This document shows positions 42,721 through 53,699 of a DNA stretch of 64,000 nt, in pieces (the stretch's first letter is position 1; the number at the start of each line of letters is the position of its first letter). The stretch comes from Henriciella algicola (GTDB lineage Bacteria > Pseudomonadota > Alphaproteobacteria > Caulobacterales > Hyphomonadaceae), in NCBI RefSeq assembly GCF_003576245.1, contig NZ_QWGA01000003.1, forward strand, positions 62,001-126,000. Direction: 5' to 3'. The notes under the pieces are model-generated. The model was not told the origin of the DNA, did no database searches, and saw only the letters and a list, made by a program, of their open reading frames with translations. Position numbers and translations under genes: made by a program.

Positions 42721-43800
42721 TTAGCCGTCCTTTGCAGCCTGCCTATAATGACTGTCACGGCGAAGAGCCGGTTTCTCGACAAACCACCAGAGCAGGAAGC
42801 TCGCGGCCAGCGTGAGAAGCGCCGCAATAGCGAAACCCGCAGACAGGCCCGCGGTTGCGAAGACACCTGCCATGATCAGCCCCTGAAGGATCGGGAAGTG
42901 GGTGATGTAGAGGCCATAGCTGATGTCGCCATAGCGCGCAGCGTTGAGAACCGGCCCGGGCGCAAACGCCGCCCAGGCGATGAGGCCCGCAAGTCCTGCC
43001 GCGCGCAATGGCTCCAGAACCGGGTGCGCAAATGAACCGGCGAATAGCGCCAGTCCAATCAGGCCGAGTTGGCCTGTCTTCTCCTTCGCCAGGTCCCAGA
43101 CCAGCCACAGCGCCATGCCGCTGGCAAAGAACGCCATCTGGCCCGGCAGCTGGCGCGCAAGCTCCGGCGCGAGCGCGGTGAGTGTGGGCGAGGCATTCGC
43201 TGCGCCAAGTGATGGCCCTAACAGCAGGCGCCATGCCTCCCCGGCGACATAAAGGAATGCGAGTACGGCCCATCGCGCCTTACCTGCGCGCCGCATCATC
43301 CAGGCGATAATCGGGAGCGCGAGGTAGAACATGACTTCCACCTTCAGCGTCCATAGCGCGCCATTGACGGCTTCAAAGCGCTGGCCGTCAAACAGGCCGG
43401 GAAGGTCTGGCGCAATGAAGTTCAGGAAAACAAGATTGGCGGCGAGGTAGCGAAGAATCCCGCCAAAAGCGCCCGGCCCGGCCAAGATAAGACTGACAAG
43501 CGCGGGGATCAGAATGATGACGGCATAGGCGGGATAAAGCCGCCGAACGCGTTTCTCCGTATAGTCACCAAGCGACCTCGAACGCATGAGCGACCCGAAA
43601 ACGAGCGCGCCCGAGACGATGAAAAAGCCCTGAATGGAAATTTCGGCAAGCGCGCCGAGCGATGTTTCAAGAGCGCCGTCTGGCGCAATGGCGGTCAGCG
43701 CCACAGCGTGAAACACGGTGACACCAGCGGCGAAAACCAGTCGCAGGAGGTCAAAACGGTTCGCAGTCAGGGCACCAAACTCCGCCTCAAGGGATGGCAT
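42721..43800 (-). CDS. Acyltransferase 3 family membrane protein
   Basis: 359 residues from ATG 43800; the frame is open to 43923. About ten membrane helices. Family marks are NRFDLLRLVFAAGVTVFHAV (with the catalytic-type His on helix 1), GFFIVSGALVFGSL, and RRLYPAYAVIILIPAL. Such proteins O-acylate sugars of lipopolysaccharide, exopolysaccharide or peptidoglycan. No glycan genes neighbour it. The C-terminus lacks an SGNH domain, so it is the stand-alone type. Confidence 0.85.
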   Translation of the reverse strand: MPSLEAEFGALTANRFDLLRLVFAAGVTVFHAVALTAIAPDGALETSLGALAEISIQGFFIVSGALVFGSLMRSRSLGDYTEKRVRRLYPAYAVIILIPALVSLILAGPGAFGGILRYLAANLVFLNFIAPDLPGLFDGQRFEAVNGALWTLKVEVMFYLALPIIAWMMRRAGKARWAVLAFLYVAGEAWRLLLGPSLGAANASPTLTALAPELARQLPGQMAFFASGMALWLVWDLAKEKTGQLGLIGLALFAGSFAHPVLEPLRAAGLAGLIAWAAFAPGPVLNAARYGDISYGLYITHFPILQGLIMAGVFATAGLSAGFAIAALLTLAASFLLWWFVEKPALRRDSHYRQAAKDG

Positions 43801-43836
43801 GACCGGGTGGCATGGACCGGGGCTACACGCAAGCAA

Positions 43837-43862
43837 AAGGGGCCTGCATGTGCAGGCCCCTT
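43837..43862 (-). terminator. Terminator of the EF-hand protein gene
   Basis: AAGGGGCCTGCA (43837-43848) and TGCAGGCCCCTT (43851-43862) form a perfect 12-bp stem. Read on the minus strand a T-run follows (CCCCTTTTGC), fitting the end of the gene at 43889. Confidence 0.75.
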
Positions 43863-43888
43863 CGCTGGTCTGATTGTCAGAACGCGAC

Positions 43889-44212
43889 CTAGTAGTCGGT
43901 GTCCACGCCCATATCGGAATCATCCGTCATGTCGTCAGAGGCGTCTTCTTTCTCAGCCCAGGCTTCCTTGGCCTCGTCGTATTCTGCCTCGCTGACTTCG
44001 CCGTCATAGTCGGCGTCGATCATCGCGAACTTCTCAGTGGCTTCTGCCTCTGTCACATCGCCGTCAGCGGTCTTCCAGGCGACAAACTCCTCTTGGGAGA
44101 TGGTACCGCTAGCATCGGTATCTACGTCGCCAAAGGCGGACATTTCACCTGCGGAGGCTGCGAAGGCACCTGCTGCTGCGGCACCGGCGATAACAATTGC
44201 AAAGCGTTTCAT
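43889..44212 (-). CDS. Secreted EF-hand calcium-binding protein
   Basis: 107 residues. A signal peptide (MKRFAIVIAGAAAAGAFAAS) is followed by two EF-hand loops: DVDTDASGTISQEEF and DADYDGEVSEAEY, with calcium-ligand positions 1, 3, 5 and 12 filled. The C-terminal tail is very acidic (DDMTDDSDMG). It probably binds Ca2+ in the periplasm. Neighbouring genes give no clue to its partner. A ribosome site (AAAAAAGGAGTAAC) precedes ATG 44212. Confidence 0.88.
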   Translation of the reverse strand: MKRFAIVIAGAAAAGAFAASAGEMSAFGDVDTDASGTISQEEFVAWKTADGDVTEAEATEKFAMIDADYDGEVSEAEYDEAKEAWAEKEDASDDMTDDSDMGVDTDY

Positions 44213-44386
44213 AAGTTACTCCTTTTTTGCGATCTCTTTCTGAGATGCGAGGAGAATACGCACAGCTCGGCACCTGCGATGCGTTACAACGCGGTTAGGC
44301 ATCTATGGATTTGCGACATGGTTCGCAAAAGCTATGAAATTCAACGATCAAGAAGGCTCATTAAGCTTCTGACAGGTCGATGAAAC

Positions 44387-45994
<1,608 letters not shown>

Positions 45995-46137
45995 TGGCCC
46001 TCCCGGAGACTGTTTCTTGCAGACCTATCGCCGGTTGCGGGCAATGTCATCCCGCAGCGGTAACCAGACTGACATATATCTGCGCCTATAACTGGCCGTA
46101 GAGAGGCCTTTTCATTGCCACTCTGAGGGAACACACT

Positions 46138-47973
46138 GTGGCACTGATGAGTCTCGATATCGCGCCAACGCTGAAGTCGATCCCGTTTCTGGGCGATGTC
46201 CCGAAGCGCGCGCTGAAAGCGGCTGGACGAGAAGCGAAATGGTTCGCCCTCCCTGCCGGGTGGGAGCTGTTCAAGGCCGGCGATATCTCGGAGTCGATCT
46301 ATTTCGTCCTGTCCGGATCGCTTGGCGCGTTCAGGACAATGCCGGACGGGCGCTCTGATTTTCTCGGTCACATCCGCGCCGGTGAGCCAGTTGGTGAAAT
46401 GGCGCTCTTTGAAGGCGCGGTCGACTTCAATGGCGACGGCCTGCCCGACAACGCCCCGCACACAAGCTCGGTCTATGCGCTGCGCGATTCCGAAATCCTC
46501 GAAATCTCCCGTAAGGGGTTTGACCGGATCACGAAGGCTGATCCGGACATCCTGACTTCGATGATCCAGGTGATGCTGGCGCGCCTGCGCGAAGGGCGTA
46601 AACCAAACAAGCGCAATGCGCCGAAAGTCTTTGCGCTGGTGGCCACATCGCCAACCATCGACCTTATGCTGCGCGCCGAGGCGTTGCAGATGGCAATTGC
46701 CCGTTTCGACATGAAGTGCCGCATCATCGACGAGGCCGAAGGACGCGACAAGCCGACCGGCTTTTTCGATGAGCTTGAGGCGAATAATGACATCGTCATC
46801 CTGGTCACATCGGTGGGCGACTCATCATGGTTCCGGCTCTCGACGAGGCAGGCAGACCGCGTCTGGGTTTTCGGGCGGGCCGATGCGCGGCCTTCCAAGC
46901 CGCTCATGCCGTCTCACGACTCGCCAGCGCGGGCTTTGCAGCTGGTCGATATCATCCTCCTACATCACAGCTCGGAACGGCAGGCCTCGCATCCGTCAGA
47001 CTGGCTCGAGGCATCCGGGGCAGCCCGGCTATTCCACTGGAAGGGGCTGAATACCGAGCACTGCGAACGCCTCGCCCGCGTGATGGCTGGGCGTTCAACC
47101 GGTATCCTGCTTTCAGGCGGCGGCGCGCGCGCCTATGCCCATATCGGCGTCATCCGCGCTATCCGCGAAGCCGGCATACCGATCGACTTTGCCGGCGGGG
47201 CGTCGATGGGCGCCGTGGTCGCAGCCTGCGTGGCAATGGGGTGGGATGACGAAGAGATCGATCGGCGCATCCGGAAGGCCTTCGTCGAAACCAATCCGCT
47301 TGGCGACTACAATCTGCCCGTCATATCCATGGTGCGGGGCAAGCGGGTCAACCGCCGCCTCGAAGAGCATTTTGGCGATGTCGACATCAATGAGCTTCAG
47401 ATCCCCTTCTTTGCCGTATCGACAAATCTGACGGATGGCACCTACCGCGTTCATCGCAAGGGACAGCTTCGCACGGCGCTACGCGCGACGATTTCCCTGC
47501 CGGGTATTTTGCCGCCGGTTGTCCATGATGGTGAGGTTCTGGTCGACGGCGCCGTACTCAACAATTTCCCGACCGACGTCATGCGAGAGCTTCATCGCGG
47601 CATGGTGATAGGCGCTGATGTGTCCCGAGCGCCAGAGGGCCTCAAGGCAGAAGACTTCGTGAACCCGCCAAACTTCTTCCAATGGGTCTGGCGGCATGGC
47701 TTTTCATCTGCCCCGCCCATTGCGGGCCTGCTGATGCGGTCGGCCACGCTCAATATCAATCCTAATGCTGGCCGTGAGCTGGCCGACATGCTGATCGTGC
47801 CGGAATTACGCGATATCGAGCTTCGTGACTGGACAGCTTACGACGAAGCTGTCGAAGCCGGATACGAAGCCGCCCGCAAGGCACTCGCGGGCGGCTCACT
47901 TAACGAATTCTGTTTCGGTTCAGCGTCTGGCGCAAACCATAGCCACCGGGGCGTCGAGCTGAAACAGGTCTGA
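46138..47973 (+). CDS. Patatin-like phospholipase with N-terminal cyclic-nucleotide-binding-type domain (NTE family)
   Basis: 611 residues, GTG 46138 chosen because GAGGGA is 7 bases upstream (ATG 46147 is the alternative). Residues 10-150 resemble a cNMP-binding domain (FKAGDISESIYFVLSGSLGA, GEPVGEMALFEG). Where the phosphate-binding Arg is expected there is instead a DFNGDGLPDN insertion (Asp96-Asp104), a calcium-loop pattern. The patatin domain from about 320 has the oxyanion loop GILLSGGGARAYAHIG, nucleophile Ser356 in GGASMGA and catalytic Asp470 in VDGAVLNNFP. It would hydrolyse phospholipid acyl chains, as in bacterial RssA/NTE-like proteins. It is divergent from mccB. Confidence 0.88.
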   Translation: MALMSLDIAPTLKSIPFLGDVPKRALKAAGREAKWFALPAGWELFKAGDISESIYFVLSGSLGAFRTMPDGRSDFLGHIRAGEPVGEMALFEGAVDFNGDGLPDNAPHTSSVYALRDSEILEISRKGFDRITKADPDILTSMIQVMLARLREGRKPNKRNAPKVFALVATSPTIDLMLRAEALQMAIARFDMKCRIIDEAEGRDKPTGFFDELEANNDIVILVTSVGDSSWFRLSTRQADRVWVFGRADARPSKPLMPSHDSPARALQLVDIILLHHSSERQASHPSDWLEASGAARLFHWKGLNTEHCERLARVMAGRSTGILLSGGGARAYAHIGVIRAIREAGIPIDFAGGASMGAVVAACVAMGWDDEEIDRRIRKAFVETNPLGDYNLPVISMVRGKRVNRRLEEHFGDVDINELQIPFFAVSTNLTDGTYRVHRKGQLRTALRATISLPGILPPVVHDGEVLVDGAVLNNFPTDVMRELHRGMVIGADVSRAPEGLKAEDFVNPPNFFQWVWRHGFSSAPPIAGLLMRSATLNINPNAGRELADMLIVPELRDIELRDWTAYDEAVEAGYEAARKALAGGSLNEFCFGSASGANHSHRGVELKQV

Positions 47974-47987
47974 TCGGTCCGTGGCGA

Positions 47988-48821
47988 CTAGGCCGCCTTA
48001 TCCCATTCGGGTGCCCAGCTTGGGTTGATCAGCCGCTGATTTTTCGCCTTCAGCGCCGTGATCCGGCCCATCTCTTCGGCGGTCAGTTCAAAGTCACGCA
48101 CATCATTGTTCTGACGCAGATGCTCTGGCGATGAAGAGCGCGGAATGGTGATTACGCCCGGCTGCTGTGTGAACCAGCGGATCACGACTTGCGCTGGCGT
48201 CTTGCCATGCGCCTCGCCAATCTCTTTCAGGATGTCGCTGTCGAAGACCTGTCCCTGTGCGAGTGGCGAATAGGCAGTCACGGACGTGCCAATGGCGTGC
48301 GCCGCTTCGAGCACCGGGGTCTGGTCGATGAAGGGATGGTATTCGACCTGATTGGTGATGATGGGTGCCTTGGACAGCTTCACGGCCTTCCCCAGCTGAT
48401 CCACCGTAAAGTTCGACACGCCGATATTCTTTGCCAGCCCCTTGTCGCGAACCTCGTTCAGTGCGCCGAGGCTTTCCTCCAGCGGGACGTCGTCATTCGG
48501 CCAGTGCAGCAGGATCAGGTCGACATAGTCGGTGCCGAGTTTGCTCACGCTCTTCTCAACTGACTTCTGAAGGTCGCCATCCTTGTATTCGGACATCCAG
48601 ACCTTTGTGGTCACCCAGAGGTCTTCTCGCGGCAGCTGGGCATCAGCGATCCCCCGGCCGACATCCTTCTCATTCTCATAGGCCTGCGCCGTATCGATCA
48701 TCCGGTAGCCTGCCTCGATAGCCTTTGAGACGCATTCCTGCGCCGTCTCACCTTTGAGCTTCCAGGTCCCGAACCCGATTGCAGGGATATCAACGCCGAA
48801 ATGCTTGGTTGTCAGGGTCAT
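47988..48821 (-). CDS. Aldo/keto reductase (2,5-diketo-D-gluconate reductase-like)
   Basis: 277 residues, NADPH-dependent TIM-barrel reductase. Signatures: the catalytic-region AIEAGYRMIDTAQAYENEKD with Asp and Tyr, LWVTTKVWMSEYKDGD containing the Lys, LILLHWPNDDVPLEESL with the His, NIGVSNFTVDQL, QVEYHPFIDQ and the C-terminal ITIPRSSSPEHLRQNNDV for NADP binding. It reduces aldehydes and small ketones. It is convergent with the patatin gene (14 bases apart). Substrate cannot be derived from the sequence. Confidence 0.92.
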   Translation of the reverse strand: MTLTTKHFGVDIPAIGFGTWKLKGETAQECVSKAIEAGYRMIDTAQAYENEKDVGRGIADAQLPREDLWVTTKVWMSEYKDGDLQKSVEKSVSKLGTDYVDLILLHWPNDDVPLEESLGALNEVRDKGLAKNIGVSNFTVDQLGKAVKLSKAPIITNQVEYHPFIDQTPVLEAAHAIGTSVTAYSPLAQGQVFDSDILKEIGEAHGKTPAQVVIRWFTQQPGVITIPRSSSPEHLRQNNDVRDFELTAEEMGRITALKAKNQRLINPSWAPEWDKAA

Positions 48822-48898
48822 GATGGTCCTTTCTTGCCACTTTCAATCTCTTGAAAAAGCAACGGGACGTCAGGGGTGAGGTTCCGCCAGGTGCGGCG

Positions 48899-49264
48899 TC
48901 ACGACTGGTTCAGGCCAAGCTCTCGCTGCAGCTTCTTGGTGAGGCCAAGCGAGACCAGCCGATAGCTCTCGCGCAGATAGTCTTTCAGCGCCTCATCATC
49001 GACGGCTTCATCAGAGAAGCGCTGGATCCACTTCATACCTCGTGAGGCAAGATGCGGCGCGCCCTGGCAGCCGGGCTGTTCTTTCAGGATATCAAAGGCG
49101 AGCTCTGAGACCTTGAAGCTGCAGCGAAAACTGCCATGCTTGTCCTCGCCCGCAATGGCAAAGACCTTGCCGCCAATCTTCCAGACATGACTACCACCCC
49201 ACTGCACCACATGCGTGGTGTGGGCGAGCGCGCCGCAGAAGTGATTATAGCTTTCGATATTCAT
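48899..49264 (-). CDS. MmcQ/YjbR family DNA-binding-fold protein
   Basis: 121 residues from ATG 49264 with GGAGGG upstream; the frame opens at 49306. Typical text is VVQWGGSHVWKIGGKVFAIA, then CSFKVSELAFDILKEQPGCQ and a closing LRESYRLVSLGLTKKLQREL. The CyaY-like YjbR fold is shared by this family; its biological role is not known. It lies 28 bases downstream of egtD in the same direction and could be in that operon. Confidence 0.85.
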   Translation of the reverse strand: MNIESYNHFCGALAHTTHVVQWGGSHVWKIGGKVFAIAGEDKHGSFRCSFKVSELAFDILKEQPGCQGAPHLASRGMKWIQRFSDEAVDDEALKDYLRESYRLVSLGLTKKLQRELGLNQS

Positions 49265-49292
49265 CAGGCCCTCCCTCCAAGGGGCGACCTGC

Positions 49293-50231
49293 TCAGCTTG
49301 CCTCAAGCAGGATGACGGCGAAAAGGCCTTCGGCGTCCGTCCATTTGCGGGTCAGCTCCCAGCCAGCACTTTCCGCCATTCGCGCAAACCGGTCGAGGGC
49401 AATCTTGCGAGAATTTTCGGTATGGATCGTCTCGCCTTCCTCGAACTCGAACGTCCGCCCAGCGACCTCGACGCTTTGCGCCTTCACGCTGCGAAGGTGC
49501 ATCTCGATGCGGCTGTCAGCGCTATTCCAGCGCGCTTCGTGCTCAAAGCTGGTCAGATCGAAATTGCCGCCAAGTTCACGGTTGATCCGGCGCAGCAGGT
49601 TCAGATTGAAGTCGGCGGTCACACCCTTCGCATCATCATAGGCGGGCACCAGGATGTCAGGCGATTTCGGCTGATCGAGGCCAATGATGAAACAGGAGCC
49701 ATCGCCAAGGTCCTCACGCGCCGTCCGCAGGAAGCTGTCGATATCCTTGTCGAGCAGATTGCCCATGGTCGAGCCTGGGAAGAAGCCTGCACGGCGGCCA
49801 CCGCCATTGGGGAGGTTGCTGCCAAGGTTGGTGTCCATGAAGTCGGCCGCCACCGGATAGACGTCCAGATCGCCATAAGCCGCTTTCAGCTCGTCCGCTG
49901 CACCCTTCAGATGCTCGGATGAGATATCAACCGGAACGAACGCCTTCGGCCGCTCGAGCGCGTCGAGCAGGATGCGCACCTTTACGAGGCTGCCCGCGCC
50001 ATATTCCACGATGACAGCGTCAGGTCCGATGGCGTCTGCCATGGCGCCTGCGTGCTCATTCAAGATCGTGAGCTCCGTCCGCGTCGGATAGTACTCGTCC
50101 AGCTCAGTGATGTCATCGAACAGGCGAGAGCCGCGCGCATCGTAGAGCCAGCGGCTCGGTATCGATTTCTGGTCGCGCGCAAGGCCCGTGAGGACATCCT
50201 GCAGAAATGGGTCAATTCCAGAGCCGTCCAT
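49293..50231 (-). CDS. egtD: L-histidine N-alpha-methyltransferase, ergothioneine pathway
   Basis: 312 residues from ATG 50231, which shares its A with the TAA of egtB, so the two genes are translationally coupled. EgtD trimethylates histidine to hercynine with SAM. Conserved: SRWLYDARGSRLFDDITELD, YYPTRTELTIL, VEYGAGSLVKVRILLDAL (SAM-binding), PVDISSEHLKGAADEL, and FFPGSTMGNL. EgtD-specific C-terminal residues IHTENSRK and the closing GLFAVILLEAS are present. The frame remains open upstream inside egtB, but those residues are not conserved. Confidence 0.95.
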   Translation of the reverse strand: MDGSGIDPFLQDVLTGLARDQKSIPSRWLYDARGSRLFDDITELDEYYPTRTELTILNEHAGAMADAIGPDAVIVEYGAGSLVKVRILLDALERPKAFVPVDISSEHLKGAADELKAAYGDLDVYPVAADFMDTNLGSNLPNGGGRRAGFFPGSTMGNLLDKDIDSFLRTAREDLGDGSCFIIGLDQPKSPDILVPAYDDAKGVTADFNLNLLRRINRELGGNFDLTSFEHEARWNSADSRIEMHLRSVKAQSVEVAGRTFEFEEGETIHTENSRKIALDRFARMAESAGWELTRKWTDAEGLFAVILLEAS

Positions 50232-51499
50232 TATGCATTCCTTGCCAGTCTGACGCCGCAGAACTGCCAGCGCTTGTCGGGGTGAAAGAAGTTTCGGTAG
50301 GTCGGGCGGATGTGGTCTGGCGGCGTCACGCAGGAGCCGCCGCGCAGCACCATCTGGCCGCTCATGAACTTGCCATTGTATTCGCCAACCGCGCCTTCGG
50401 GTGCCTTGAAGCCCGGATAGGGAAGGAATGAACTGCCCGTCCATTCCCATACATCGCCGAAAAGACCGCCCAGGCCTTCGCCGGTCTGCATGGCCGGACT
50501 AAGGCGCCCAGTTCCGGCGTCATTGCCGCCAAGGTCATAACCTTCAGCGGCCACTTCCCATTCTGCCTCTGTGGGCAGGCGTGCGCCCGCCCAGCTGGCA
50601 TAGGCATCCGCCTCATAGAAACTGACATGTGTGACAGGCGCTTCCAGGTCGACGGGCTGCGCACCCCGCAGCGTCATCGTCCACCAGGCGCCGTCCTTGC
50701 GGTGCCAGTAGAGCGGCGCCTTCCAGCCATTCGACTGGACGCAGGCCCAGCCATCAGAAAGCCAGTGACCCGGCGCCTCATAGCCGCCAGCTTCAATGAA
50801 TGCGATCCACTCCGCATTCGTGACGGCGCGTCCGGCAAGCTCGAACGGCTCCAAAAACTGTTTGTGGCGCGGCCCCTCGCAATCATAGTGGAAGCCTTCG
50901 CCCTCATGACCGATCTCGACAAGGCCGCCCTCAAATCGGTGCCAGTCGAGCGGCTTTGCGCTGCCTTCCATAAGGCGCGGCTCAGACGGCCGGTAAGCTG
51001 GTTTCAGCGGGTTCTGGCTGAACAGGTGCAGGATGTCGGTGAGGAACAGCTCCTGATGCTGCTGCTCATGGTGCAGGCCAAGCGTAACGAGCTCGATCAC
51101 CTCTGGCGCCGGGTCGCCTGATAGAAGTTCCGCCATGCCCTGATCTACATGCGCGCGGAAGGACATGACCTGTTCCAGCGTCGGCCGCGTCAGCATGCCC
51201 CTGCGCGGGCGCGGATGGCGCTCACCAACAGCGTCGTAATACGAATTGAAGAGGTATTCGAATGCCTCGTCGAAGACCGCATACCCCGGCAGGTGCGGCT
51301 TCAGCACAAAGCACTCAAAGAACCAGGTCACATGCGCGAGGTGCCATTTGGCGGGGCTCGCATCCTCCATAGACTGGACGGTCGCGTCGGCATCGGACAG
51401 CGGCGCGGCAAGGTCTCTGGAGTAGGACCGCACGCGCTCATACGCCTGCAGGAGCTCTTTCTCACCCATTGATACGCCTAGAGGGCTTGCTGAAAGCAT
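50231..51499 (-). CDS. egtB: Ergothioneine biosynthesis protein EgtB (hercynine sulfoxide synthase type)
   Basis: 422 residues from ATG 51499 with AAAGGAG upstream. EgtB is a non-heme iron enzyme that oxygenates and joins hercynine to a thiol donor. The N-terminal DinB-like domain provides iron ligands: [15 protein letters not shown] (one His) and [16 protein letters not shown] (H-x3-H-x-E). The C-terminal formylglycine-generating-like domain has [34 protein letters not shown] and VWEWTGSSF, closing with VLRGGSC and [21 protein letters not shown]. Without an egtA or egtC gene nearby, the substrate thiol may be cysteine or glutamylcysteine. It is the first gene of the egtB-egtD pair. Confidence 0.95.
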   Translation of the reverse strand: MLSASPLGVSMGEKELLQAYERVRSYSRDLAAPLSDADATVQSMEDASPAKWHLAHVTWFFECFVLKPHLPGYAVFDEAFEYLFNSYYDAVGERHPRPRRGMLTRPTLEQVMSFRAHVDQGMAELLSGDPAPEVIELVTLGLHHEQQHQELFLTDILHLFSQNPLKPAYRPSEPRLMEGSAKPLDWHRFEGGLVEIGHEGEGFHYDCEGPRHKQFLEPFELAGRAVTNAEWIAFIEAGGYEAPGHWLSDGWACVQSNGWKAPLYWHRKDGAWWTMTLRGAQPVDLEAPVTHVSFYEADAYASWAGARLPTEAEWEVAAEGYDLGGNDAGTGRLSPAMQTGEGLGGLFGDVWEWTGSSFLPYPGFKAPEGAVGEYNGKFMSGQMVLRGGSCVTPPDHIRPTYRNFFHPDKRWQFCGVRLARNA

Positions 51500-51724
51500 G
51501 GCGTGCTCCTTTCGGCATGCAACCTTGGTCTAACCAACAACTATAGCGCGTGTTCCCGACGACAATGTGTCAGTTGCGAAAGGCTTGGGCATCCGTCTGC
51601 CTCAAACAAGACCAGTCCGCCAGAACCCCAATGCCTGCTACAGGTTGGTCAACTCATTGTTAAACCTCACGCCGCAATGCTTACGCACAGGTAATGTCTC
51701 AAACCAACACACGCCGGGGTGGCC

Positions 51725-53683
51725 ATGCGCTCGAGCATTTTCGACAAACTCCCAATTCTCGTTTGTGAGACAGCGGCGGTGCGCGACGAAAGCGGAGAGA
51801 TCATCGACCTTGAATGGATCGACGCCAACGACCTCATGAACGCGTCGATCTTGCCGGGCGGCGGAAGCGTCGTGGGCATGCGCATATTCGAATTCGACCC
51901 GTCCTATCGCGAATCCGAAATGGTGAAGGCCGTTCTGGAATGCCTGGAGACCGGCCAGCCCGGGTCTCTCGTGACCCAGCAGGGCCGCGCCGCGAAAATG
52001 CTGAACAAGGTCATGAAGACCAGCCTTATTCCGACCGAACGGGGCGTGTTGTGTTGTTCTCACGAGATCACTGACATCGCAAAAGAGCGCGATGCCGCTC
52101 AGGAGCAGGCAGAACTTTTGCGCCTCGCCTGCGACCGGGCCCTCCACGGCGTAGCTATCGCCGCCCATGACGGCGCGCTCCTCTATATGAACCCCGCCCT
52201 GGAAGAGATTTCTGGCCGTACTTTCGACGACGTCGCTGGCCAGCACGTCGATCTCCTGATGGGCCCCGGCCAAGCGCAACGCAGCCAGGAGCTGCAGCAA
52301 AAGATCGCAAGCGGCGAAGTGGTGCGTCACATTTCCGACGGCGAAATGCTGACCCCTGCCGGTGAACGCATTCGGGTCTCTATCGCGCTCAACAATGCGT
52401 TTCTGCCCGGAGAAACCAAGCCAGTCTACATTCTTCACATCCAGGACGTACGCGAAGAACGCAGGAAGGCTCATGAACTTCGTGACGCCTTGCACCGGGC
52501 CGAACAGGCGACCCGCATGAAGTCCGAATTCCTGGCCAATATGAGCCACGAGATCCGCACGCCCCTCAACGGCGTCCTTGGCATGGCGCAGACGCTTGTG
52601 CACAGCGACCTGAGCGGGGTTCAGCGTGAGCAGGTATCCATCATTCTTGATTCCGGCCGGGCCTTGATGGTCCTGTTGAACGACATTCTCGACCTTTCAA
52701 AGATCGAAGCTGGCAAACTCGACATCACGCCGGTGGCCAGCGACCTTCGGCACAAGTTGAGCAGTCTGTTCAAACTTCATGAGGCCCTTGCCGAGGAAAA
52801 GGGCATCAAGCTGAAACTGTTCGTCCATCCCGACGTGCCGTCCAGCCTCATCTTCGACCCGGTTCGTCTGCGCCAATGCGTTGGCAACCTCATCTCCAAT
52901 GCGATCAAGTTCACTGAACAGGGCGAAGTGATGATCGTCGTGTCCAGCACACCGGGCGACGATGATGAGACCCAGCGCGTGACCATTCACGTATCTGATA
53001 CGGGCTGCGGAATCGCCCCTGACAAGCTGGATCGGATTTTCGAAAGCTTCTCGCAGGAAGACGGTTCAACAACACGCAAATTCGGTGGCACCGGACTTGG
53101 CCTCTCCATCACGCGAAAGCTTGCCCGCATGATGGGCGGAGATGTGACTGTCGTCAGCCAGCAAGGGCGCGGGTCTGTCTTCACGCTCAGCTTCTCGGCT
53201 CAGGATGTCTCCACCCCATATAGTTCGCAGACGACCAAGACGGTACAAATCCGAGAGCCCCGCCCCCGCACCAGCCTGTCTGGCTGCCGCGCGCTTGTCG
53301 TGGATGACAATGCGATCAATCTGCGTGTCGCGAAGACCTTCCTTGAGCATTACGATGTCGAAGTTACGCTGGCGAATGATGGGAACGAAGCGCTCGACAA
53401 ACTTAGCCATCAGCCTTTTGACATCGTGCTCATGGACATTCACATGCCGGGCCTCGACGGCGCTGAAGCCTTCCGCCGCCTTCGCATGTCAGCAAGCCCG
53501 AACCGGCTTATTCCCGTCCTCGCACTGACCGCCGACTCTATGGCAGGTGACCGCGAGCGCTATCTCGGCATGGGCTTTGATGGCTATGTCTCGAAGCCGA
53601 TTGATGAGCGCTCTCTTGTCACCGCGATGGGACAGGTGCTCAGCATTCAAACATCGGACGAGCGGCTGCAGGCGGCGATCTAG
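51725..53683 (+). CDS. Hybrid sensor histidine kinase with PAS domains and a receiver domain
   Basis: 652 residues from ATG 51725; GTG 51719 is an equal alternative. No membrane helix, so cytoplasmic. Order: a PAS-like N-terminal region (ETAAVRDESGEIIDLEWIDA), a second PAS (residues about 130-245), HisKA with phospho-His275 in FLANMSHEIRTPLNGVLG, HATPase (NLISNAIKFTEQGE, DTGCGIAPDKLDRIFESFS, GTGLGLSITRKLARMMGGD) and a receiver domain with phospho-acceptor Asp571 in VLMDIHMPGLDG and conserved Lys in GYVSKPID. It signals through an internal His-Asp relay. No cognate regulator gene is adjacent. A DivJ/PleC-type cell-cycle role is possible, but their membrane helices are absent. Confidence 0.92.
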   Translation: MRSSIFDKLPILVCETAAVRDESGEIIDLEWIDANDLMNASILPGGGSVVGMRIFEFDPSYRESEMVKAVLECLETGQPGSLVTQQGRAAKMLNKVMKTSLIPTERGVLCCSHEITDIAKERDAAQEQAELLRLACDRALHGVAIAAHDGALLYMNPALEEISGRTFDDVAGQHVDLLMGPGQAQRSQELQQKIASGEVVRHISDGEMLTPAGERIRVSIALNNAFLPGETKPVYILHIQDVREERRKAHELRDALHRAEQATRMKSEFLANMSHEIRTPLNGVLGMAQTLVHSDLSGVQREQVSIILDSGRALMVLLNDILDLSKIEAGKLDITPVASDLRHKLSSLFKLHEALAEEKGIKLKLFVHPDVPSSLIFDPVRLRQCVGNLISNAIKFTEQGEVMIVVSSTPGDDDETQRVTIHVSDTGCGIAPDKLDRIFESFSQEDGSTTRKFGGTGLGLSITRKLARMMGGDVTVVSQQGRGSVFTLSFSAQDVSTPYSSQTTKTVQIREPRPRTSLSGCRALVVDDNAINLRVAKTFLEHYDVEVTLANDGNEALDKLSHQPFDIVLMDIHMPGLDGAEAFRRLRMSASPNRLIPVLALTADSMAGDRERYLGMGFDGYVSKPIDERSLVTAMGQVLSIQTSDERLQAAI

Positions 53684-53699
53684 TCGCCGCCCAAGACCA

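Noticed and set aside
44310-44329. Hairpin TTTGCGA/TCGCAAA between mccB and the EF-hand gene
   Set aside because: The 7-bp stem has no T-run on either strand and is well separated from the mccB stop, so I do not call a terminator.
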